Source: Amyelois transitella (Eukaryota > Arthropoda > Insecta > Lepidoptera > Pyralidae). From it: a stretch of DNA of 64,000 nt. The notes beneath the pieces are model-generated. The model was not told the origin of the DNA. It saw only the letters and a program-made list of their open reading frames with translations, and did not search any database. The stretch is from contig NC_083510.1 in assembly GCF_032362555.1 (NCBI RefSeq), positions 4,801,501-4,865,500 of the forward strand. Direction: 5' to 3'. The translations under genes were made by a program, and so were the position numbers. Below are positions 50,236-63,225 of the stretch, piece after piece; within the stretch, counting starts at the first letter, position 1; the number at the start of each line of letters is the position of its first letter.

Positions 50236-53200
50236 AAACTTATTGCTATATATTTTTATCGAATAAGTTTTTTACAAACTTAAAACAGATTTTTTTATGA
50301 TCCTTGCTCAGTTGCCAATATAAGTAAAAGATGGAATAATGATTTAAATTCATCTCATACACTGTTTTTTTTTTATTTTCATCAAAAATACTTAAGAATT
50401 AGCCGCCCTTTTCCCATATCTGTCTTCCTAATGCAAAGTTTCTCAGTTAAGACAGAATTTGTTTTACTTCCCGCTCGGATGTCAATATTCCGGGTTTCAT
50501 TTGCATTAACTTTGATATGAGAATGTAAACCCGGCTTTATTTTATTTTAAGATTATATTATTCGTAATGTTTACCAGGGATGAGTTTTGGTTATGATAAA
50601 AAGTAAAATTCGTAATATTTTTTTGTACACCGATTTATTGATTCCCCTGCAAAGGTGGGAGTCATTTTATGTATGAACCTGATAGTGCACACGTATATAT
50701 GGGGACTCTTGGCTTCTCCCTATCGAGTGGAATGCACTGGGTTTGACATCATGAAATTCTCTAAGTATTCTTCTAAGTAACTAAACCCACGTTTATTATT
50801 GTGTAACCTGCTCTAAATCTATGTCGTTTAATCTGTGTCAAAACAAAAATATACATGTAAAATGCAAATTCGTAGTGCAGTAAACAAGATGTTGGCGGTA
50901 AATATGAGAGTGGGCCTGTTGGTGGCATCGCGCGACATAAATATTCGGCATAAGTTATGTGCTCCGTGTACCGCTTTGCAGAGACAAAAACACCTCTGAA
51001 ACGGAGCTTTGATTTTAAATTCTAATTTTATGAATCGTCTATTTTGCATATCACAACGTATTCGGCAGTAGCTACTTGTATGTGCGGTTACTCGTACAAA
51101 ATCTACCTGCTCGCGGATTTCTTTTGTTTTAAATATAGTATCAGTATGTTATACAGAAGATTAATTGTTTTATTGGTTGAATTTGGAGGAAATTAATGTT
51201 AGGTTATCCCATTACCAAAATGTTAATGGTCCTTGATGTTGCTTGTCAGTTTTAAATAATAAAACGTTTTATTATGCGATTGCACGAAGCATCGAGTTTC
51301 CCTATGTAATCATTCAAAGAAGCTACAATTACAGATAGATACTGCAATATCGTAGATCTTAACACGAATAACTTTTTGATTTAGTGTGAACTGTGTAGCC
51401 CACATACAATAATGACTTCTCAGCGTTTAATTATACGAGCTGCCAAAAGAACAAAGGGGTATCATAAATAGGAGGTAAATTATCCTCCTACGACTACTTC
51501 ATACGTGCAGTATATATACACGTATGACGTATCACTTTTTGATTTGAATCTTAAAACCAATGGACATTCAGCCGTACAGCTCAACGTTTTAACTATTCTT
51601 TAAAATTTAAATTATTTTATCTTAATTCCAAAGAAACATTAGATTTTATTTCACAATTGTAATATTTATACATCTCATATAATTTTTTTACTGTAATATC
51701 TTGCTGTTTTTAAGCAATTAAATAAACGTTTTTCATTTCTTGTATTTTTTTTTTATTTTTGCAAATTTTTAAATGTTTAATGTAACCGATGTGATTTTAG
51801 CTGTGTAAAATATGCCTATATGATTTTGATTTTCAATTAGTGCTATTGTAACTTACTTAAAGAAGAGGACAGGGATATATGTACGAATACCTACCAAGAA
51901 AAAGTATCGTGCAGGCGTCATACAGCTAGGGTGATTCCTGTCCTACAAAACGTAATTCTCTAGGATTACTTTCAGTAAGTTGCGTAACTAATGAAGTAAC
52001 TTGTGACACGGGTCGCTCCTGGGATCGACGTAATCAAATTAATGAGAAAACTTCACTTCAATTTAGGGTTTCCTACCTCAATCTTTAGGATATTTGGCAG
52101 CGGCCAAGTGTTGAAATTAGCCACGATTGTTTTATAATGTTGTTAATCTCCACGCAAAACAAAAATGGTTGCACAGTCTGTCTCATGAATGAGAAAGTGT
52201 TATACTCGTTTAGGTAGTTGGTCACTGTGTATTGTAATAAACAAAATATATAGTTACCTATATAAGGTTACCTACAGTTAATTACATTTGTCAATAACTA
52301 TATTGGTGTGTATGTATAACTTACCTGGTCAGTTAAATAATGATTTAAGACATTTAAAATTAAGATAACTTGATCGAAATTCAGATTAGATAAAAATAAT
52401 CTAAACCACTATTATCCTATTTAACTTCCTTGATGAGCAATCTGTGAACAGAAGAGTGATATAAATCAAATAGTAACTACGCATCCGAAAAAGTAATCAA
52501 GCAAATGGTGTGGCTGACGAAGTAAGAGAGGGCCGCAGTTGACGTGAGCCCGGACTTTGATCTTAGTTTAATTTAATTAGTGCCTGATAACACTACGTGT
52601 ACTAACCACGATTAAAACAACATGTGTAGGACAGTAACATAGTGTAACCTTTATTTATGACTTATTGTGTAATTTTTACGAATGTTTACCTGTGTAATGT
52701 GAAAAAATGTTTTACAAAAACAGACGCTGTATAGCCCACGTGATTACAGTAATTTAAAACTTTAAAAATTTTTAGGATTTCAAAAAAGTTTGATTCATAC
52801 CAAAATTTTTATAGTCCTTAAGATCTTTTACCGTTTATTAAGGGATATGGACGTGGTAATACGTGTGTATATCGCATTAAAAAAATATTCATGAGTTACA
52901 CCATTTCCTAATCGACAATATCTTCATCATTTTTATGATTATTTATCTGCACTGAAAACAATCATTCAGTGAGGGAAATAATTTGCAAAAGATAATTCGT
53001 AAAACATTATTTCTAAAGAAAGTGTTCCAGATGTCAAAATGATTTCTAAAATAACTTGAGCAACGGTTCAATTAACGCGCCCCTACAATTTGTACACTTC
53101 CGTAATCGGTAATAATTGAATTTAAAAGTTGGTAACCTGTACCCGAACTTATAATCGTAAATTTTACTGTTAACCAAGTTTGTGTCATCTACAGAAATTG

Positions 53201-53433
53201 GCTTCAGTTTCATATTTTTTTACGAGATCCATTTTTAATAAGAATACCTAGTGTATGAAATATTATTTTAAACATACCAAGTTTAATCATTAAGGCAGAG
53301 ACAGTCAGAAGAACATCCTGAGAGAAAAATCTATCCAATGGGGAGGCTACGACCACGACCAGTAACGAGGAACGCTTTGCGAGTAGGACGATTCTGCTAA
53401 TGAGTATTTTATTATTAGTAGTAAGATATAAAA

Positions 53434-53685
53434 GTGTCGTGTGGTTCCCGGCACCAATAAAAAAAGAATATGACCATTCCATCTCGTTCCCATGGCTGTC
53501 GTAAAAGGCGACTATGTGACAGGCTTATAAACTTGGGATTCTTCTTTCAGGTGATGGGCTAGCAACCTGTCACTATTAAATCTCAATTCTATCATTGAGC
53601 CAAACGGTTGAACTTGTCTTTTTAAGACTGTTGGCTCTATCTACCCCGCAGGGGATATAGACGTGATTATATGTATGTATGTAAG
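53434..53685 (+). repeat. SINE-like repeat, most complete copy
   Basis: This is the best reference copy. It has the head GTGTCGTGTGGTTCCCGGC, CACCAATAAAAAAAGAATA, CCCATGGCTGTCGTAAAAGG, CAGGCTTATAAACTTGGGAT, GATGGGCTAGCAACCTGTC, TTTTTAAGACTGTTGGCTC, ACCCCGCAGGGGATATAGAC and an ATGTATGTATG tail. At about 250 bp without coding capacity it behaves like a SINE. I see no convincing A/B boxes, so it may instead be mobilised through a tail shared with a non-LTR element that also ends in ATGTATG. Confidence 0.85.
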
Positions 53686-54954
53686 ATATGAATTTATAAA
53701 TCACAAATTATGTAATCACATTTTATATCCTCTATAAATAGAAGGGGAAATTTAAATCACAATGTAAACATTTTAAGAACGTGTTTCGGTATTATTAGAG
53801 ATCCCTAAATTGTGAATGTTGACAAATGTTAAGCAATTTAAAATAATGCTACGTCTATTCGGTTCGTCGTCAGGCAAGCTGGTAAGCCGGTTATAACGAA
53901 CACATATTGTTATTGTAGTCAAACAAAATTGTTATTCAATTGGCGAGCTAGAAAAATAAATAATATAAGCCATTAATTATATGAGTAAAGCACTCTATGT
54001 TCTTTGCCTCTTATTCAAAGTTTGCTTGACAATATTTACTCACAAGCATTGTTGAATAAAATCAAATTGCTAGTCTTCTAAAACATTTTTATCAACGTAT
54101 TTATCAGAACTTGTATGTAAACTCGTAAATACAATCGAGTTCTCGACCCGCTCATGTTAAGGTTGGCATTCAAGTGTGAAATTCAAAAATCAACTAACAT
54201 TTTCTAGCCCAGTGAGTCACTCATCCCTCGGTAGTCTTTCTCTGAAGACGTGTTTGCTCTTCGCTGGAGAGATTTCCCTTCAGATAAATTCATCGTGTTG
54301 ATTCGACATTGTTTACACTGAAATCCTTTTAGGTGCGTTTGAACTTGTTTGTGTTTTTTCAAGCAATGGCAGCAAACAATGTAACGAGAGAGTACTTTGG
54401 TGTTAATGGCGATATTTGCTTTACAGATTTATTTATCTCTTAATTTATTTTTAGACACACTCAGTTTCATTTACTGAAACTAAATTATTATTTCCATAAA
54501 CGTATAACATTTTTTAAATATGTATTTTTTTTATATATGATTAAGAGAGATGAGAGAGCTGCTGAAGAAAATTGATTTTCAAATTGGTAAAGACTAATAA
54601 AGGCTTAATGCTTTGATAAAAAAATGGATTATAATGATACCTACAACGTAAATCAATTTCACGAAACAATAATTCTATAACGCCCAATAAACTTGATTAT
54701 TATAATATTACATTAACCGACACATGAGCAAGTAATTATATCGCACAACGGGAGTTTCGCAGTTGATTAACATGCCTTCATTAATTGATCGAACTCCATT
54801 AAATGTATAACAATAACGTTCTTGGAAGCTAATCAGCGGCCGTCAGGGCGACGCAATATGACGAGCTAGCTACCAAGTACTAAGATTACGATTAACTGGT
54901 TATTTAAAACATGATTAACTAAAGACAGTCTTATGTGAACGGTGGCTTTATGAA

Positions 54955-55262
54955 GTTGACGCCTGACAATCATGATCCTGGAATTGGTGAGCCAGGTTTT
55001 TACACTAAGTGACTCCCATCTCACCTCCACAAACTTTGCCGAATAACCTGGTAACTCATATTGGATTATGGTAACACACACAGTGGCCTGAATGTGCAGA
55101 TTTTCTCACGATGTTTTCCCTCGATGTAAGGGCATCGCATAGCATTCAAACTTATGTACATAACTCAGAAAAGAGTCATTGGTACATGGCGGAAGAAGGA
55201 TTAGAACCTGTGCCCCGTATTACTTGCGCATTTTGCCGGGACCCATCGACGCTCGGGGCATA
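54955..55262 (-). repeat. tRNA-derived SINE, reverse copy
   Basis: In reverse complement it reads the GTCGATGGGTCCCGGC head, a B-box-like CAGGTTCTAATCC, GAATGCTATGCGATGCCC, GAGGGAAAACATCG, TTATTCGGCAAAG, AACCTGGCTCACC and GATCATGATTGTCAGG. These follow the order of the family seen at 47405. Confidence 0.75.
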
Positions 55263-57334
55263 GGTTTTCAATATACGTAGATACTTTTATAAATAATACA
55301 CAATATCTACTAATGATAAGATCAGTTAACTTAGATGTATGGTAAATTATAGCTTTTAATCACTTTTCTCTAATGGGAGAAAAATCCACACGTATTCGCA
55401 TATTTGCATACCTTCTTATAAACCACACTTCTAACTGGGGCCGTTTGTTAAAAGAAAGAGTTCCGAAGTTGGCTTACTATTTATCTTGTGAAAAATTTAT
55501 TATAGAAACAAAGGTCTTATTTATGCAGAAGCGCTCCCATTTTAGGGTTATACCCAGCGATAGTTCGCGTATGACCGACGCTCCGCGCCTCTCTTATTTC
55601 CATTAAACGCTTATCTTCAAGATTCATGGCAAGTCCCGACAAAAACGATGGTCGTTAAAGAAATTGAATACCCTTTACTCATAGTTGAAATAGCTCGATG
55701 CTGCCTCTTTTAAATTCATTCATAAGATATTATATTGATACCATTCAAGCAATCAGTAATTGGATATTCTTTTGCAGCTTTTATTTATTTGTTTTATTTT
55801 ATTGCAATCATTATCAACATATTCATTTTTATTATTATATACTTTTAAAATTATCTTGTAATCTCCTTATTTACGTTTAAGAATGTGGAAGTTTAACTGA
55901 TATCTGATGTAGTTTTATTTGAGCAGATTGACCAGAAAGTAATTGTAACTGAAGCACTAAATCATCTTTTTTTTTAAATTAAGAACTATCTTTTTTAAGT
56001 TCGTGCTCCTCAGTAAATTATGACACTTATGTGAGTGAACTTTATACTTCAAGTTACTACGAAAATTCAATTTATACTACGTAATGCATGTAACTTTCCA
56101 CCAAGCTCAGGTTATGCCAAGTTATTTTCAAAGTTTTTAAAAATTACTTTAAGATATAGGGAGTGAAAATATAACGTAAAATGGCTTTTGAATAATTTCT
56201 AAATATTTAATTATTTAAAAGCCGTCTTAAGTAATATACGCATAATTTATTTTTGATTTATAACAGTGTTCTGCTGTACATAAAGGCTTGAATGTAGTGT
56301 TCATTATTTCAAGTTATTTTGGTTTGGCAAGAGAAAATTAATGGTATCTCTACCCTTGTTTTAGTGCCCCTAGATCAAGACAATTAAGTAAAGAAGTTCA
56401 CAGCAAATAAATAATTTGTTTTAAGATTCTAAAAAGTTAACCCAGGTTACGCCTTAATTTACCATTTGTACAGTACCTACAGTCTGTACAGTCAATGTAA
56501 AAAAAATAATTAAAATTTTTTTGCTTCTGCCTCATTAACCTATCGTGGATATTTTTTAATTTTAATTTCATTATTATATTAAACTAATCTTAAATACAAC
56601 GATAACGTCATTAGTCAGAACAGCGATCAATAGAGTGTGAATCAAAATGTAGACCAAAATATGCTATAGATGTTAAGTTAAATTTTAATATGAAATGTAT
56701 ATATTTACTTTTAACATATTATTTAACTACTATAACATATTTTTGAAAAAAAAATATGCTAATATATAAGCTTAAGTTTTATATAGGCGAATTAAAACTT
56801 CGTGGAGATTTGAAATTATGGTAATTACCTTGTCGTCAGAGGGATATTAGATTTTTTTGTAAATTATATCTGTTATTAATGAGACCTTACTTTTAATTTA
56901 AACAAACATTTAAATTAGTTTTAATAGACGCAGGTGACACGGGCACTATCAATATTTCCCACACTGTGAAGAGGAGGCCAAAATTTTGTACTAACTGCTC
57001 TGAATTTTACATGCATTATTATAACGATTTACATACTTACCCCTTTACTCCAGTTTTGAGCCTCGGGGATTTGTACCTAAATGCTTTTATGACAACTTAA
57101 GTCGAAGCTGTTGGCGCTGGAGTGCTAATGTGCTGAGATTTACAAACAAGCATATCATTTTACGCAAGCACTTCTCATTAACTTTTGAAACTATAACAGT
57201 TAAATTAATTCACTGGTCTGAATTTTGATAACTATTTCGATAATGTGGTAAAATATTATTATACCCCCGGGAAAAGGTGTGATGGTTGTATATTTGAATA
57301 CTTAAGGATAAGTGACTGGATCGTGAAGGTCGTT

Positions 57335-57545
57335 TTAGGACCATGCCCTCTGTTTCCCATGGATGTCGTAAAAAGCGACTAATGGATAGACTAAAAATCT
57401 TGGGATTCTAAATTTGCTAATGGGCTAGCAACCTTCATTTAATTTTTATTTCACGATTTTAATCCGAATTTCATCATTAAGCTATACAGCTGAGCGTAGC
57501 TTTTCATTCTATGCAAGACTGTTGGCTCTGTCTATATACATATAT
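57335..57545 (+). repeat. SINE-like repeat, forward, diverged
   Basis: TTTCCCATGGATGTCG, TAAAAAGCGACTAATGG, CTTGGGATTC, TAATGGGCTAGCAACC and AAGACTGTTGGCTCTGTC follow the family, ending in a TATACATATATATA tail. Confidence 0.8.
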
Positions 57546-58109
57546 ATATTTTTAACCTATTACGGTATTTAAAAACATTAAACAATAATGTGGAGGTTAA
57601 TTCTTGAAACTATGATGCTCGATATTGACTGGATCAGTAGTTTTATTTTCAATTTACCATAAAACACTTCGATATTACCTTTTAGGTATATAGAATTTCA
57701 ATAAAAACCGTTGGATTTGCCAATTTGGTTGTAAATTTGTGAAAAAAGATTGCATAATAATATTTGGTAAATTTCCAAATTCCAATTAAAACCGACGTTA
57801 AACATAAAACTAAAAATTTATTGCAACAATATTTTAGCACAATAAGTAATAAAATAATTTTGCCAGAAAATAGATATTGAAAAAACATTCATTGTCTTAC
57901 TGAATCCTCCAACAATGGGAAAGTTTACGTTCACAATTTGAATATTCATAAATCGCTGCTAGTTCCGTCAGGTGCCAGTATGACGTAGAACCAACGTAAT
58001 TTTCCTTATCGTTTATAAACGAATTATTACTAAAACGGACGTTGTTTTATGTATTATTTTGTTTTTGTGACATTATAAATTCATTCATAAATTTTATGGC
58101 GAGTGTAAG

Positions 58110-58310
58110 TGAGAATATTGGGAGGGGAAGGTAAGACGACCTTGATGATTGACGGAACTTCGTTAAATCTGGTAAAAGGCCAGATCATGATATCCCATCA
58201 AACGAGATTAATGATATGGATAAAAGAAATATGCGGGGCCGTAACAAATGGAACGATTATGTATGTCTATCCCTCCGAGAAAGAGGTGACAGTAGAAAGC
58301 ATCAATTTAT
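58110..58310 (+). mobile_element. Decayed retrotransposon 3' end
   Basis: GGGGAAGGTAAGACGACCTT, TGGTAAAAGGCCAGATCATG and TATCCCTCCGAGAAAGAGG recur in the order of GGTGGGAAGACCTAGACG, TGAAGGGTCAGGTC and TACCCCTCCGGGAAAGAGG in the element at 19790-20625. Frameshifts have destroyed the original frame. The 86-codon open frame here is a by-product. Confidence 0.6.
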
Positions 58311-58348
58311 TCATTAAGATCAACGGCCTTGTCGATCAACTCGTTCGT

Positions 58349-58363
58349 CGTAGACAGTCTACG
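58349..58363. repeat. Third CGTAGAnnnTCTACG palindrome
   Basis: CGTAGACAGTCTACG is a perfect 7-bp inverted repeat around one base. CGTCGTAGTACTG and GGCGCTACGGCGTAGACCG follow, extending a CTACG-rich patch to about 58400. Confidence 0.8.
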
Positions 58364-61300
58364 TCGTAGTACTGTTACGGCGCTACGGCGTAGACCGTCC
58401 ATGCTAAAAAGAGAATTTTCCTTGAGTATGGATGATCCCAATTAGTTTTACTAATGCTTCGTTTTGGATTGGAGGTTCTTGCTAAGCGAGTGTCAACACA
58501 CACATGTTATTAAAATTTTATTGCAATCCGTTGAGTGCTTTTATTTTCGTTACAAGAATGAAGATTATTATTTTTGTCAGTCTATACATGAATCTTTTGT
58601 GATTGCTCTCCATTCTGATCTGAAATTATCACTTGTTTATAACATCACTTTGCTATTTTTAAAGGTTGACTGTAAGATAATGCTATTAAGCATTAAGTTT
58701 ACATAATGCTCCCTTAAGGGTCAATGAAGTTTTAAATAAATAAGATAACGCACCGGCATAATGCGTTTATGTTGTCATCGATCACAATATTGTTACTAAA
58801 TGACTTATTTATACAAATGTATTCCGTTTATCATCGTTGTACTAAATCCATTAGTAATTAATATTCAAATGACAATCTGAATATCACTGTACATGCTATG
58901 ACAGCTTATAGAAGATTTCTCGTAAAATTTAACGACAAACATTAAGGCATGAATAGAATAGCTAAGTGGGATGGCAAATAGTATGACTGTAATAAAATCT
59001 TTATTTTTAATATGGCTTTCATTGTGCAAAATAAGAGCTTTGGGTTTTTGCAATATTTTTCAAAACCCTTCCTATATTTTACGTATGTTGCCTCTGTATA
59101 TATAATTATTTATATGTAAAATTTGAGTAAAATTCGTTTCCCTTTTTTTAAATAAACATTTAGGTTAATTTCAAGAAAGAAAGTGGATTTTCGTTAGCCT
59201 TTATAATTTTCAATAAATTGATTTTTAATAAAGGTGGCTACATAAATTTGTAACATATCCATCTAAATTAGAACTTGTAAACTACCACTAGCAATTTAAA
59301 AAAAATAAACGAAATGCAATTCCAAGAAAAAGAAACCAATTCAACTTTTGTTCAACGAAAAATGAGCGCTGAACTTATTACACCGAAATCGTAAAATTAA
59401 TTGAATACAAGTCGAGCACAAAGAATAATGGCGTTGCCATATTAGTGGCATTAGTGGAACTGTGAGAATTGAGTTGGCTTGTAGATTCCTGCCACGTTCG
59501 CCGCCTTCATTCACGCGACTCTAACGGCGCAGATAATAGAGACTTACTGCGCACTTTACTCCGCCATACCTAAAGCAATAACTCTCGCGGAGTAGTTTTC
59601 ACACCAAAGTAAAAGGCGAGATGGGGGAATCGACCTGCGATACAAAAACTTTTGTCGCACACTCTTATTAAGTTCTATTGTGGAGGGTTAAGCAGCGGCT
59701 AGACGACGACGTAAAATTGAACAAACGCTTCGGATTATTTAGAAACGACGCAACGGTTGCGGTTAAGAGATAATAATAATGCGGTTAAGGTTAAGTGACG
59801 GCTTCGAAGATATGATACGTGTTACTTGATGTGTGCCAATGACCTTTATATTTGTGGTATTAAAGAAATATTTTCAACCAAATAGAGTAGTTAATTTAAA
59901 TGAAGATGTCTTTTAATCCCTGGGTGATCGTGCGCCGGCAAGTTAAATGATCCATCACCAGACCACAAGCTCAGATTGGGCTGTCAATTACGTCACATCT
60001 ACCCCGCCCTTAATCTGTCATCTAGACATCAATTAAGAGGAAAACTGCCTCCAAGAGGGGCCGATATAATTTGTCTTCCGGAAAAATGCCCATTATCAAG
60101 AATATTTCATTGTCGGGTTGCTTTTCTATGCATTCAAATTGGGTCGCGAGGAAAATACCTACTTATTGCCGGAATGAAGTATTGGTCGTTTGGTCTTTTT
60201 CATGATGGAATATATAGTATTACTAAAATTCATGATTAAGTTTATGGATAGTATATTAATGGGTAATTTGTTTCACAAGTATCAGTTATAGTCATGAACA
60301 AAATGATGAAAATAAAGGGGAAGAAAGCATATACTATTCTGTAGTCGTTTGGGATATCGCCAATCGAGACGACAGAGACACGAATCACAGCCCAATTCCA
60401 ACTCACGAGGGTGTCATGTTTTGGTATGTTGAATGGCGAGATTTCTGGTGTCAGCTACTGGATGAGGACGTCACGAAGCGCGGGTGTTTGCCGGTACAAA
60501 TTTCATATTTACAGAAGAATATTGTGTATTCTTTATTTTAAAAAGATCAACACATTATGTCCCTAATTAACCCCTTGGCTATTGTTAAATGAACTGCTTA
60601 TAAGGACGATCTTTTGAGTGGGTCTAATAAATATAAACACAGTTTTTTTTTACTCAATACATATGGAATTTATGGATAGAGAAAGAGACGAACTTTGCCC
60701 GGCTGTATGAAACGACAACAGGCTATTAAAATACATATAATAAAACACTATGAAAACGACAGTGTCACCAAATTAAACTGCATTTCCTTTCAATATAGAA
60801 ATCGGATTAATTATTTTGATTACCGTCTGATGAACACTTTATGGAGAATTAAATGTAAATGTAAATTTTTGAAAGTTTACCCCCGACTGAGTTTCTTTAA
60901 TTACTTATTTTTTTTAATTGGACTATGATCTTTTCACTACGCATTTCTGTTTGTATCTCGTTACCCATTTTTAGAGAGGGATTGAAGAAGACCCATATTG
61001 AAAGAGAGCAAAAATATTTTCATTTATATGCTTACACTCGTATTGCTTATAGTTCACAAGACCCACAGTAACCTGTGATATGAAAGTGCATTTGACATTA
61101 AAAGGAAATAAACAAAAAAAAATAATATTATGGGGATGATTGTAGCAATGTTGTAACCTAACTACTACGATTTACTTGTAAAAATAATTTGCGCCAGGAT
61201 GTTTGTGTTATATTCTATATCAAGAGCAATCGTTATCTCAGATCGAGAAAAGATCACTTTATGATTCAGTTATTTGTTTAAGGATGTAGGTTACATATTT

Positions 61301-61454
61301 GAGGCATCAAATGATTAAGTGTATAGTCGTAATAAGAAGAGTGTAATATTTTTATACATTTCTGTCTAATATTCCTAAACATATACAATGATTAGTAAAA
61401 TACTAATAATAAGTAATAGAAAATGTGTTCGATTTTTTACCATTTCGGTCTAAT

Positions 61455-61600
61455 ATTCGGTGCGGGGTCGAACCAGCGCATGCAAGTCGATTCTCCGTCC
61501 GATGCGATATATCGTCTCGTAGCAAGTAATGGCGCTCTGCCAACCCCACGTACACAACAAGATCTGAACCGTAGCGAGCACAGTTACTGGGTCATTACTT
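61455..61600 (+). repeat. Dispersed repeat, copy 2
   Basis: CTGCCAACCCCACGTACAC and AGATCTGAACCGTAGCGAGC match blocks of the sequence at 40020-40190. The upstream part GTCGATTCTCCGTCCGATGC is present only here. Confidence 0.45.
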
Positions 61601-62639
61601 GGGAATATATATGGAGCTACCAACTACGATATGAATTTTTTGTCTCGATAAGACAAGTCATTGATTTTATACAATCGTTACGGTGGTAAAACGGGAGTCG
61701 CTCAGTGTAATTAACTGTATTACACAAAGATTCCAGTCACAAGTTAATTCTGGCTTTTTTCTATGATGAAGATAAAGAAGCTAATTCATTGTTCTCACTT
61801 GTTGATACAGGTAATAACCTTGTGGTAGAGATGAATAAAATCACCGCGACTAAAGGATAAAGCATGTAACTTATACACAAAAAGTTCCCAATTCTATAAA
61901 GAAAGTATTCACACATGTAGCAAATCTTGTGTTGGAAGACTTTTTATAATGTGTCGGGTTAACACTCTACCCTCATTCATTTTCAATAAGTACATCATCT
62001 AGCTATGTAGCTCAACATGAATATCGAGTATTGTATCTCTTGAATAAAGATATGATCTGTTGTTTACTCCGTGCTTATTTCTCAACTTTTTACTAAGCAC
62101 GGAGGATGCAAAGAAGAGAAGAAAGAAAAAATGAAGCTTTTACTACAAATATGCAAATTGCTATACTTAAATTTATCGAGAGATATAATATTTTTGATAA
62201 ATGTATTAATGAACATAATACAAGCAACCTCTGACGAGACACTTGGGAAATTTTAACCGTTCCCAACAAACAACATTCTGAATTCCGTTTTTATTTTGAA
62301 CGTTAAATGACCTCTGATGCTGGGATAACTGTATGGGATTAGAGACTTTGAGATTAAAGGTTTAAGACCGTTATTCATTTGTAAGACTGCAATAATCCAA
62401 CTTTAGTGCGGAGTCATTCATCAACGCCGCTAGACTTACCTGCGGCTCGTTACGAAATTCGTGGCTATTAATGTGTTTAAAAGCTCCACTATCTCACGGG
62501 TGCATTTTCAAATGTAACAGTTACGAAAGTATCGCAAATTTTTATTCGTGTGAGAAACTTTAAGTATCGTCATTATATAGTAGACGAAGCCAATGCAATG
62601 CGAAAAGAACGACCGATGGCTGGATGGATGGCTTTTAAT

Positions 62640-62760
62640 ATTCATGTAATCACGTCTTTATATGTAACAGGGTAGACAGAGCCTATGGTCTCTAATATAC
62701 TAAAGGGCCAGTATGGCTAACTGATGAACTTGAGATTCGGATAGCGATAAGATATATTTT
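62640..62760 (-). repeat. SINE-like repeat, reverse, diverged
   Basis: TTCATGTAATCACGTC, GTAACAGGGTAGACAGAGCC and AACTTGAGATTCGGATAGCG follow the tail half of the family in reverse. The rest is lost. Confidence 0.7.
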
Positions 62761-63004
62761 GAAGATTTTAAATACCATTAATTTAACGGGGATAAAAAAA
62801 CATCAAAGCGGTAATTACGACGGTCTGATCCAATGAGATGCGACCGTAATCATCGTAATCCCTCTTATCCAGTTGACTAACGCAGAATTAATTTACAGAA
62901 GATTGGTCTTATTACTCTGGTAGCTACGTAGTCACCAATCAGAACTGAACCATAAAATCCTGTTTTATTTTTTAATATTGATTATTTAAAGAGGTTAAAT
63001 TCTA

Positions 63005-63225
63005 CCGTGGACATGTACCAAATGACTCTGTTCTGAGTTATCTACATAATTTTGATTGCTCACTGATACTCTTACGATGAGGGAAAACATCGTCAAGAAA
63101 CCAGTTCATTCAGAATACTGGTTATGTTTTGTTCGCCTGCAAAGGTTGCGGATTTCAGACTTTTGATTTTGTGGAAAACTGACCACCTCACACAAGGGTC
63201 GTGTTTTCATCGCACCCCCGATGAT
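63005..63225 (+). repeat. tRNA-derived SINE, partial and diverged
   Basis: ACCAAATGACTCTGTTCTG, GATACTCTTACGATGAGGG, AAAACATCGTCAAGAAACC, GTTCGCCTGCAAAGGTTGCG and AACTGACCACCTCAC follow the family order seen at 3285-3632. The tRNA-like head is missing. Confidence 0.7.

Larger units (their letters stand above)
45001..54900. other. Gene-free stretch, third part of the desert
   Basis: No exon was recognised. Contents include two CGTAGA...TCTACG palindromes (45083-45118) and CG-rich patches at 45885-46020 and 47110-47220. It also holds SINE pieces, a repeat at 48760-48897 and a retroelement-like repeat at 50060-50235. Remaining sequence is AT-rich. Confidence 0.45.

Noticed and set aside
58109-58369. 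86-codon open frame with a GKTT string that could suggest a P-loop
   Set aside because: The DNA aligns in order with the 3' end of the retrotransposon at 19790-20625 in a different frame, and a full Walker motif is absent.
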